From Bacteroidia bacterium (GTDB lineage Bacteria > Bacteroidota > Bacteroidia > B-17B0 > Aurantibacillaceae), in NCBI GenBank assembly GCA_014378485.1, contig JACMNO010000097.1:1-64000 (forward strand): a DNA stretch of 64,000 bases. Reading direction: 5' to 3'. Each line of letters opens with the position of its first letter. Position 1 is the stretch's first letter. The translations under genes were made by a program, and so were the position numbers. Positions 1-7,143 of this stretch are shown here, piece by piece. Under the pieces are notes generated by a model, which was given only the letters and a program-made list of their open reading frames with translations, was not told the origin of the DNA and ran no database searches.

Positions 1-327
1 TTCATGTGTTATAACTGTAATTTGAGACAACTCTTCTGGTGTAAAAGTCAAAATCTTATTTTCCTGAATGAATTCCAATGGAGTTTCTTTCCATAATTCA
101 GTAAAAGTAGCTTTTGTTATTTCATTATCCTTTTTAATATTTTCAAGATACAAAGGGATCTCACTTTCTTTGCCTTTACTTTTTAATTCACTAATTGTTG
201 TTGGATTTTCATTCAATAAGGCAACTACCAGTTTTCTTTTTTTGATCTCTGCTGTAGCCGAAAAATCATCGCCGGCAATACAGCTTAATGATAACGATGT
301 TAGAATTGCTAAGAATAATTGTTTCAT
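1..327 (-). CDS. Secreted protein, C-terminus cut off by window edge
   Basis: An open frame starts with ATG at 327 and runs leftward off the window with no stop, giving 109 visible residues. The N-terminus (MKQLFLAILTSLSLSC) is a signal peptide. The Cys at residue 16 resembles a lipobox cysteine, but the residues before it (S-L-S) fit poorly, so a lipoprotein is only possible. The rest is charged and probably helical, with EIKKRK and ENIKKDNEI segments and no motif I recognise. The opposite-strand frame at 68-334 is its shadow. Function unknown; the gene call rests on the signal peptide and the uninterrupted frame. Confidence 0.7.
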   Translation of the reverse strand, partial: MKQLFLAILTSLSLSCIAGDDFSATAEIKKRKLVVALLNENPTTISELKSKGKESEIPLYLENIKKDNEITKATFTELWKETPLEFIQENKILTFTPEELSQITVITHE

Positions 328-423
328 ATTTTAGATATATTTTATTTAAATATACCAATTATTAGCAATAACAAATTAATGTTCCATTTAATCATAAAAT
401 AACCTGGTAAGTTGGAATGGCAT

Positions 424-1185
424 CTATTTCCGGCACATGTAAAGCAACTCTCCTTCTGGCAAACAATAACGATCCACTAATTCAAGTGCAATTTCTTTGG
501 TATAATCTTCCACCGTTACTTTAAACCCGGCGGCCTCTAGTTTATCTTTATAGTCAAGGCCAAACAAACGAACATGATCTTTTTGCCAGAAATGAACTTC
601 ACGGTCTTTTTCGCTGATAATGGTTTTATCCTCATAAGTTTCATAACGGTTTACATCTTGCGGGATCTGAAAAATACCAAATCCGCCCGGCTTCATCATA
701 CGGTATAATTCACGCATACATTGGTCGGCATCCTCTACATGCTCCAATACGTGATGACAAAAAATCACATCAAAGGAATTATCAGGAAATGGTGCATGAT
801 GCAAATCAAAATGGTGATCAGCGATCGGGGAATTGTAATCACCGGTTACATATTCAATATTCGGCATTTTCTTAAACAACTTATAAAAACATTGTTCAGG
901 GGCGATGTGCAGTAACTTATGCTTTGCTGTAAAAAAATTAGTTTTATTTTTTAAATACAGCCACAATAAACGGTGTCTTTCTAGAGATAAACTACCCGGG
1001 CATAATGCGTTATCACGGGCCACACTTTTACTATAACCGTAAGGTAAAAACTTTCGGTATGTTTTACCGCTGATGGGATCTTCATACTTTGTACCGTAAT
1101 ATAATAAAGGGGCAATTTTACTGAAGATCAAACTCAATTTAATAAGAATAGGCCGAGGAATTGTTCGAAGGATGAAGTGAAACAT
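424..1185 (-). CDS. Class I SAM-dependent methyltransferase (Methyltransf_11 type)
   Basis: Soluble 253-residue protein. Visible are a motif I-like strand (LLHIAPE, residues 91-97), an acidic residue after strand 2 (D116), the motif IV/post-I segment FDVIFCHHVLEHV (138-150) typical of Methyltransf_11 enzymes, and KPGG (165-168). The first glycine-rich loop is atypical, with IAPE where most members have GxGxG. The substrate cannot be read from the sequence. Neighbouring glycan and surface genes make a sugar, lipid or small metabolite plausible. It lies downstream of the protease gene on the same strand, separated by a hairpin-rich intergenic repeat, so cotranscription is uncertain. Confidence 0.85.
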   Translation of the reverse strand: MFHFILRTIPRPILIKLSLIFSKIAPLLYYGTKYEDPISGKTYRKFLPYGYSKSVARDNALCPGSLSLERHRLLWLYLKNKTNFFTAKHKLLHIAPEQCFYKLFKKMPNIEYVTGDYNSPIADHHFDLHHAPFPDNSFDVIFCHHVLEHVEDADQCMRELYRMMKPGGFGIFQIPQDVNRYETYEDKTIISEKDREVHFWQKDHVRLFGLDYKDKLEAAGFKVTVEDYTKEIALELVDRYCLPEGELLYMCRK

Positions 1186-1193
1186 AAAATGAA

Positions 1194-1232
1194 GCCCCTC
1201 CCAACCTCCCCAAAAGGGAGGAGACTTGGGGC
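1194..1232. repeat. GC-rich intergenic hairpin repeat
   Basis: The 59-bp gap between the methyltransferase and protease genes holds nested inverted repeats: GCCCC (1194-1198) with GGGGC (1228-1232), and inside them CCTCCC (1205-1210) with GGGAGG (1216-1221) around a CAAAA loop. It is much more GC-rich than its surroundings. A shorter related string, CCTCCCC-GAA-GGGA, lies after paaA near 60150. It could act as a terminator for the protease gene or be a dispersed palindromic repeat. Confidence 0.6.
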
Positions 1233-1244
1233 GCTAGGTGGTTA

Positions 1245-2780
1245 TTAATTTTTATTTATTTCGATTATAATAGGTACTATATTTTTTGATGAAGCATTCG
1301 CCTCGAAATTTATTTTATTATCTATTTGAAATTCTACATCCGTTATCAAATCATTTGAAATTATCTCATTGATACGTGATTGAAAATCCTGATTTTTATT
1401 GGCATTAAATTTTTCATTTAAAGCTTTATAATCCAATTGGTTTTTCGAAATCAATACACAAATATAATCTTTTGTTCCTTTCTCATCCGGACTCATACTT
1501 TGATCGCGAGGAAAAACCCTTGTACCTGTTACACCACAGTAGGCTGAATGCTTTGGTGTGTAAGGAAACAAAACATAATTACTATTATCAGTTTCTTTTC
1601 CGAAAATGTAAATATAACACTCGATGTTATTTTTAAACTCTACTTTAAATTTGGTACTGATCTTTAAAGGTTGCGCGGTGCTATAGATGTTATTTCCTTT
1701 ATTGAGTAAAGGGATATAATTCTTACTTTCTTTTTCTACCAACGCTAACGAGCAACTTAACTTATCCTTACTAGTTTTATCAGGCATTGGATATAAACCA
1801 TAAGCCTCAGTAGCAAATGCCACAAAATCACTGTAGCTAACCCATGCACGGCCATTCTTTCCCCATTTTGTTCCCCAACTGTTTTGAATTAAAAAGGCGC
1901 CATCTTTGTCAAAATAAAAATCATCGTAACCAATAATACACATGCAATGCCCACCAAAACCATTTTTATCATAATCATGATTTTCCGGCATCCATACTTC
2001 CTTACCCTCCATATCCTGCATAAACGATCCTCCAACACTCATCCCAATCACAACCGGCGCTTTGTGCGCCAGGTTTTGCCTGATGGCATTTACATCACAG
2101 GTATAGTCATCTCCGCTTATAGATAAACGATTAGCTCCTTTCATTTTAAACTGAGAGGCTTCCTTCAAAACATAATTATCAGGCTGCTTTGAACATGAAT
2201 TTTCATCATAAGGAAATTTACTTAATGGCACAGAACCTTCTCTTGTCATCAGATCAACTGCCTTATCGATATAAGTTCCCTGGCAATCCTGCATCCCAAT
2301 CTGGTTGTAAGTAAAAGCCGGACTAAACACAATCTGGTTGGGATCATGCCCTGTATTAACCGCTTCTAAAATTGTACGGGCGGCATAAGTACTTCCCCAG
2401 CCAACACATGAACCTTGTTGTCCCTGGTCACCGGCAGTGGGCGCAAAACGTTCCAAAGAAACCCGCTCAGGTAATTGTTCATCCGGACTTAATGAAGCAT
2501 AAACATCGGTGCTGTCATACACAGCAGGGTCAAGCACTGCACCAGTTCCATAAGATGATTTTTGTTCCTGAGATGAACCACCACTGCAACTTCCCTTGAA
2601 AAAGTAAAAAGCGCCACCAATCAATAAAAGCGGTATTCCGATTTTTGGATAACGAAATAAAAAAGTGAGAATCAACCAAATGAAATTACCACCGCCTCCT
2701 GATCCCGATCCTGAATTTCGTCCTTGTTTTCCACCCCACCCTGAATTAGAGTCGTTGTCATTTGACATTCGAATTGGCAT
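1245..2780 (-). CDS. Membrane-anchored papain-like (C1) cysteine protease
   Basis: A 511-residue protein. A glycine/serine-rich cytoplasmic N-terminus (about 1-31) is followed by a hydrophobic anchor (about 33-62) and a periplasmic or surface C1A domain. The catalytic set is complete: Cys125 in QGSCVGWG with its oxyanion Gln, His278 in GGHCMCIIGYDD, and Asn300 in QNSWG. There is no recognisable inhibitory propeptide between anchor and catalytic domain. The C-terminal 180 residues or so are a separate beta-rich region of unknown role. Translation could instead begin at Met5. It stands alone, divergent from the GT-C-like gene. Family assignment is firm; the substrate is unknown. Confidence 0.85.
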   Translation of the reverse strand: MPIRMSNDNDSNSGWGGKQGRNSGSGSGGGGNFIWLILTFLFRYPKIGIPLLLIGGAFYFFKGSCSGGSSQEQKSSYGTGAVLDPAVYDSTDVYASLSPDEQLPERVSLERFAPTAGDQGQQGSCVGWGSTYAARTILEAVNTGHDPNQIVFSPAFTYNQIGMQDCQGTYIDKAVDLMTREGSVPLSKFPYDENSCSKQPDNYVLKEASQFKMKGANRLSISGDDYTCDVNAIRQNLAHKAPVVIGMSVGGSFMQDMEGKEVWMPENHDYDKNGFGGHCMCIIGYDDFYFDKDGAFLIQNSWGTKWGKNGRAWVSYSDFVAFATEAYGLYPMPDKTSKDKLSCSLALVEKESKNYIPLLNKGNNIYSTAQPLKISTKFKVEFKNNIECYIYIFGKETDNSNYVLFPYTPKHSAYCGVTGTRVFPRDQSMSPDEKGTKDYICVLISKNQLDYKALNEKFNANKNQDFQSRINEIISNDLITDVEFQIDNKINFEANASSKNIVPIIIEINKN

Positions 2781-2857
2781 AGTTTCAGTTTATGATTAAT
2801 GGATAAAAATACACAAAATCATGAGTTTATTAAATGAGCTAACCATAATTAATTTGT

Positions 2858-2865
2858 TATTTTTG
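2858..2865 (+). promoter_or_regulatory. Candidate Bacteroidota -7 box (TAttTTTG)
   Basis: TATTTTTG matches the TAnnTTTG consensus of the Bacteroidota primary sigma factor and lies 18 bp before the ATG at 2884. No good TTG -33 element is visible at the usual distance, so this is tentative. Confidence 0.35.
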
Positions 2866-2883
2866 TGAATCTTTGTAAGAAAT

Positions 2884-4611
2884 ATGGCAAAATCTGCAAC
2901 AACTAAAAATACAAATACGGTTTTATCAGGTGCGTTTGATAAACTCAATGTTTATTTAGATAAAAATGAAAAAATGTATTTCTGGGGAATTCTTATTCTT
3001 GGAATTACTCTGGCATTTATGAGCTTTAATGCACGAATGAGCGAAGCACACGATGATTCACTATACATAGAAGCAGGATACAAATACGTTCATGAGTTCC
3101 CTAATTATTATTACACATCAAATGCCCCCATGTATCCCATGTTTTTGGCATTACTTACTATGGTGTTTGGAACCAATCTGATATATTTTAAATTATTCTC
3201 CATTTTATTTTATGCATTTGGTGCTGTTATATTTTACAAAGCACTTGATAAAAAAGTTAAACCAATTCTTAAATTTTTCGTTTATGCGTTTTTATGTTTC
3301 AATTACCTAATCCTCTATTTTGCAAGCCAGACTTTTTCCGAAGCCTTTTACATGTTGATGCAGTCCATATTCTTTTATTACTTCACAAAATATAATTTTT
3401 CTGAAAATCCTATTAGCACCAATTTAAAGAAGGACTATAAAAAGTGGTTAGTACTTGGTTTTTTAATGATGATTCTGACTATCGCTAAAAATATTCTGAT
3501 TTTTGGTATAATAGCCATATTCTTATTCTACATTATTAAAAAAGAATGGAAAAAGGCGGCTTTCGCACTAGGCTTTTTTGGATTATTCAAAATATTATAT
3601 GAAATAATAAAAAGTTTTATCTGGGGAAAATCGGCTATACAGTATCAATCTCAGATGGGTATTTTGTTTAATAAGGATCCATACGACGCAAGCCAGGGAC
3701 AGGAAGATTTATCCGGCTTCTTTGGCAGGTTTACAGATAACATAGCAATTTATGTTGGAAAAAGATTCTACCAGATTATTGGTTTTTTTGATGAAGAATT
3801 TTTGTTTAAAAAAGTAGTCCAACAGGATGGTCAATTAGTAGAAACATCAAATAGCACTGTCTATTTCTTTTTTGCATTCATTATTATAGGCCTTACTTTT
3901 TTTGGTTTATACAAAGCATTTAAAAATAAGAATGATTTAATATTGTTCTTTTTATTATTTGCCGGAACTATTTGCTTCGGAACATTTTTTGTTTTGCAGG
4001 CAAGGTGGGATCAGCCTCGTTTCATAATGGTACATATGCCTGTATTACTTCTAGGAATAGCTTACGGTTTGTATTCCTATTTTGAAAAAACATCCAATCA
4101 AAGAATACTTATTGGTTTTATAGCCATATTATTAGTCTCCTTTATTATGTCGTCAGGCAAAAGGGCATTAAAGAATTTACCAATAGCAACAAAAAATTTA
4201 AAAGGTGATATTTATTATGGCTATACCCCCGATTGGCAAAATTATTTAAAATTAAGCGCGTACTGTAAAGACAGCTTACCTGAAAGCAGTTATGTTGCCG
4301 CCCGAAAAGCACCAATGAGTTTTGTGTATGCAAAAGGAAAACATTTCTATCCAATTTATTCGGTAATTGCAAAGGATCCGGAAACTCAACAGTCCAATCC
4401 TGATTCAGCTTTAGCAATTTTTAAAAAGAATAAAGTAACGCACCTTTTAATTGCCAGTTTAAGAATTAATCCCACAAAAAATACCGGCGATGTGATCAAT
4501 ACCTTGCACAATATTGCGGCGCCAATCATGCAAAAATATCCTCAAAAATTAGTTTTGATAAAAGAAATCGGTTTAAGTGAATCTGCTTACTTATATGAAA
4601 TAAAATACTAA
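2884..4611 (+). CDS. Polytopic GT-C-like membrane protein (ArnT/PMT-like)
   Basis: A 575-residue protein with about 10-12 hydrophobic segments and a soluble C-terminal region from about residue 450. After the first transmembrane helix comes an acidic loop (HDDSLYIEAG, 56-65), followed by YYTSNAPMYPMFLALLT. This arrangement is typical of GT-C glycosyltransferases of the PMT_2/ArnT kind, which use polyprenyl-phosphate sugar donors and carry a catalytic Asp in the first periplasmic loop. Family placement is inferred from topology and this loop only. The next gene, an FkbM methyltransferase, follows after 2 bp, so the two probably form an operon that modifies a surface glycan. Confidence 0.65.
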   Translation: MAKSATTKNTNTVLSGAFDKLNVYLDKNEKMYFWGILILGITLAFMSFNARMSEAHDDSLYIEAGYKYVHEFPNYYYTSNAPMYPMFLALLTMVFGTNLIYFKLFSILFYAFGAVIFYKALDKKVKPILKFFVYAFLCFNYLILYFASQTFSEAFYMLMQSIFFYYFTKYNFSENPISTNLKKDYKKWLVLGFLMMILTIAKNILIFGIIAIFLFYIIKKEWKKAAFALGFFGLFKILYEIIKSFIWGKSAIQYQSQMGILFNKDPYDASQGQEDLSGFFGRFTDNIAIYVGKRFYQIIGFFDEEFLFKKVVQQDGQLVETSNSTVYFFFAFIIIGLTFFGLYKAFKNKNDLILFFLLFAGTICFGTFFVLQARWDQPRFIMVHMPVLLLGIAYGLYSYFEKTSNQRILIGFIAILLVSFIMSSGKRALKNLPIATKNLKGDIYYGYTPDWQNYLKLSAYCKDSLPESSYVAARKAPMSFVYAKGKHFYPIYSVIAKDPETQQSNPDSALAIFKKNKVTHLLIASLRINPTKNTGDVINTLHNIAAPIMQKYPQKLVLIKEIGLSESAYLYEIKY

Positions 4612-4613
4612 GC

Positions 4614-5366
4614 ATGGATTTTAATTACACCAAAATAAAATTAGGGAATCTGTTATACAAATATTGTTTCCCTCTTTATAATTTATCTTATTCAAAATTT
4701 AAACTCAAAAACGATAAAACAGAAATTGAACTTCTCAAAAAAATAATTACACCAGGCGATTATATCCTTGATATTGGGGCCAACATAGGATTTTACGCAA
4801 AACTGCTTTCAAAATTTACAACGGATAAAGGAAAAGTTTTTTGCTTTGAACCCGATTCCCTGAACTTCAAGTACCTAAAAAAAACCACAGAGGGCATAGA
4901 AAATATTATGCTATTTAATAATGCGGTTTCTGATAAAACAGATCTCATTAAAGTTTACAGATCAAAATTGTTGAATGTAGATCACAGGACATACCCTGTC
5001 AACAATTATGATAGCGTGGAAGAAATAACTTCTGTGTCTATTGACGAGCTAATTAAAGATCAGACAATACCAAAAGTAAATATCATAAAGATAGATATAC
5101 AGGGTTATGAGTTAACAGCCTTTAATGGCATGAAACAGTTGCTTTCTTCAAGTGATGATCTGAAAATAATTGCCGAGTATTGGCCTCATGGATTTAAAAG
5201 AGCAGGGACTTCAGCTATTGCTTTTTACGATTTCTTTAATGAATTAGGTTACTTCTTTTATCTTATTGACAACAATACATTAACTAAAATAACAAAAGGT
5301 TATATCGTTGAAAATAACGATAAACCTTTTGAATTTAGTTTTAATGTACTTATCCAGAAAGATTAA
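4614..5366 (+). CDS. FkbM family methyltransferase
   Basis: A 250-residue SAM-dependent methyltransferase of the FkbM family. Motif I is ILDIGANIG (51-59), the ribose-binding acidic residue is E79 in CFEP, and the family segment INIIKIDIQGYE lies near residues 157-169. FkbM enzymes O-methylate sugars or other small metabolites. The start codon lies 2 bp after the stop of the GT-C-like gene, indicating translational coupling. The stop codon is 1 bp from the stop of the converging gene. Substrate unknown; a surface polysaccharide is the likeliest given the neighbours. Confidence 0.85.
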   Translation: MDFNYTKIKLGNLLYKYCFPLYNLSYSKFKLKNDKTEIELLKKIITPGDYILDIGANIGFYAKLLSKFTTDKGKVFCFEPDSLNFKYLKKTTEGIENIMLFNNAVSDKTDLIKVYRSKLLNVDHRTYPVNNYDSVEEITSVSIDELIKDQTIPKVNIIKIDIQGYELTAFNGMKQLLSSSDDLKIIAEYWPHGFKRAGTSAIAFYDFFNELGYFFYLIDNNTLTKITKGYIVENNDKPFEFSFNVLIQKD

Positions 5367-5367
5367 A

Positions 5368-6210
5368 CTATTCTGATACCGATATTTTACCGGTAAAATT
5401 TTGTCCGGCTACATTTCCCTGGTAGTGGTAAATACCTTTGCTTAATCCCTTGATATCAAAATTAATAAATTGAGAATTGGTATTTTTCACATACTCCTTT
5501 ACTATTTTTCCCTGAACGTCATATAATTTTAAAGAAAGTTCTTCTCCTATATATTTGGGGTTTAATAGTTTAATATTAAAATCATTGTTGCAAGGATTTG
5601 GAGCAACAACAAAGCTTGAGTTCATTTCATATTCTTCCATACCAACTGGTGATGAACAAACCTTAACCGCATCTAAGAAATTACCAATAGCAGGATTTCC
5701 ATTGCCGGCATATACCGCTGTAAACCTCAAAGAAAAATTACTGCCTACCCCTGCAGGTACTGTATAGTTAAGCGTCCTATAAACCCAGGAACTTGCTCCG
5801 TCACCAAATTTTCCTAAAGAAGTGTATGGGCCTCCCTGCGGTCCGACAGATACCTGAACTGTATCCGTGATGCCTCCCGACCCACGAGCTCTGTGAGCAA
5901 AACTAATTGAAAGAACAGACCCCGCATTACTTAAGAAATCCTCGTAAACAGTACATGGAGCGGTAGCATTAATTTCGATAAATTGTATCCCTGAATATGA
6001 ATTTATGCCACCATAGCCGTTTGACCATACTTCCATCTTATTATCAGGAGAAGTTGTCTTCCAACAAGGAACGACAGTAGCTGATATTAATGCTACAGTA
6101 GAGCCGGCAATATTAGTACTGTCAAAACCACCATTACAAATAACATTACAGCTTTGTGAACTGATGTTAAGTGAGATTAATAAACCAAAAATAGAGTAGA
6201 ATTTTTTCAT
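5368..6210 (-). CDS. Secreted protein with type A T9SS sorting domain
   Basis: A 280-residue protein: signal peptide (1-18), a globular beta domain (about 20-190), and a C-terminal domain (about 200-280) with the pattern APNPCNNDF ... LYDVQGKIV ... KGIYHYQ ... GKISVSE. That is a type A T9SS sorting signal (Por_Secre_tail). The N-domain is clearly homologous to residues 29-189 of the 890-residue protein at 7144-9816: both have PCW-x-T-T-x-x-DNK-x-EVW, FAHR-x-RG and GNPAIGNFLDA. Expected at the cell surface or released. The domain resembles carbohydrate-binding jelly rolls in pattern only; no function is claimed. Confidence 0.85.
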   Translation of the reverse strand: MKKFYSIFGLLISLNISSQSCNVICNGGFDSTNIAGSTVALISATVVPCWKTTSPDNKMEVWSNGYGGINSYSGIQFIEINATAPCTVYEDFLSNAGSVLSISFAHRARGSGGITDTVQVSVGPQGGPYTSLGKFGDGASSWVYRTLNYTVPAGVGSNFSLRFTAVYAGNGNPAIGNFLDAVKVCSSPVGMEEYEMNSSFVVAPNPCNNDFNIKLLNPKYIGEELSLKLYDVQGKIVKEYVKNTNSQFINFDIKGLSKGIYHYQGNVAGQNFTGKISVSE

Positions 6211-6246
6211 ATATTATTTTTTAAAATTAGAAGTATGAATCTAACA

Positions 6247-7095
6247 TTATTTTTCCGGAATTGCAATTAAATCTGTAGAACCATTTTTAGGGATATATTT
6301 CCTGTAATTGCTCAGGTTAATTTCATGATCCGTTTTAGTATCAAATAGTTTGTAATTTAAGTCCTTGAAGTAAGTGTAATAATAATCAAATAAAATATTT
6401 TTTTCATCCATTACATATAAACCAATTTCAAAAATAATTTTTGGCCGGTATTTGGTAATTGCCTTTTTAGCTCCTTTAAACACTTCATATTCATGGCCAT
6501 CTGTATCAATTTTAATAAAGTCGATCTTTTCAATTTTATTGATCTCGGTAAAGTCATCTAACGAAATAGCGGGCACGCCATCAGCAGCTTTTGGTGTTCC
6601 TAAATGAACTGGGTGATCATTGCTTCCTCTTTCACCATTTACTTTCCAACTTGAGAAAGCAACAATGTTAGGATTATCAGACGATTTTTCGGACACAAAA
6701 GAATTAATAACAGTCACATTTTTTGCAATAGCTTCATTTAAACTCAAATTCTTTTTTAATCTTTCCAATGCATAAAATGTAGGTTCGAAAGAATAAACTT
6801 TTCCATTTGGAACCAGTTTGGCAAACTGCAGTGTCATTAAACCTACATTAGCACCAATATCAATAATCGTAAAATCATCTTTGATGGTTAAAAATGAATT
6901 TTTAGTAATATGCTTTTGAAAACTTCCAAATAAATACAATGATAACTCTATTCCTTCGGAAAGGTCCACTTCGTAATTTACTCCATCTTTTTGGATGACA
7001 CGTTTTTCTTTACCAACAAATAAGGTTGCAGTTTTATATAAAATTTTTGCCAGAAAAATTTTGATTCTTGTGATAGGAAGCCAACTATTAAGCAT
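6247..7095 (-). CDS. FkbM family methyltransferase
   Basis: A 282-residue SAM-dependent methyltransferase. IIDIGANVG (77-85) is motif I, E104 in SFEP binds ribose, and IDFIKIDTDGHEYEVFKGA is the FkbM segment. It has an N-terminal extension of about 65 residues compared with the FkbM gene at 4614, so the two are family members rather than recent duplicates. It lies on the same strand between the two secreted proteins that share an N-terminal domain, which suggests a connected surface-glycan role. Substrate unknown. Confidence 0.85.
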   Translation of the reverse strand: MLNSWLPITRIKIFLAKILYKTATLFVGKEKRVIQKDGVNYEVDLSEGIELSLYLFGSFQKHITKNSFLTIKDDFTIIDIGANVGLMTLQFAKLVPNGKVYSFEPTFYALERLKKNLSLNEAIAKNVTVINSFVSEKSSDNPNIVAFSSWKVNGERGSNDHPVHLGTPKAADGVPAISLDDFTEINKIEKIDFIKIDTDGHEYEVFKGAKKAITKYRPKIIFEIGLYVMDEKNILFDYYYTYFKDLNYKLFDTKTDHEINLSNYRKYIPKNGSTDLIAIPEK

Positions 7096-7143
7096 ATAAA
7101 TTAAATGTTTGTAAAGATAATTTTTTTACCACACAAACGAAAT

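Noticed and set aside
68-334. 88-codon plus-strand frame at the left edge
   Set aside because: It mirrors the cut-off secreted protein on the minus strand, which has a proper signal peptide.
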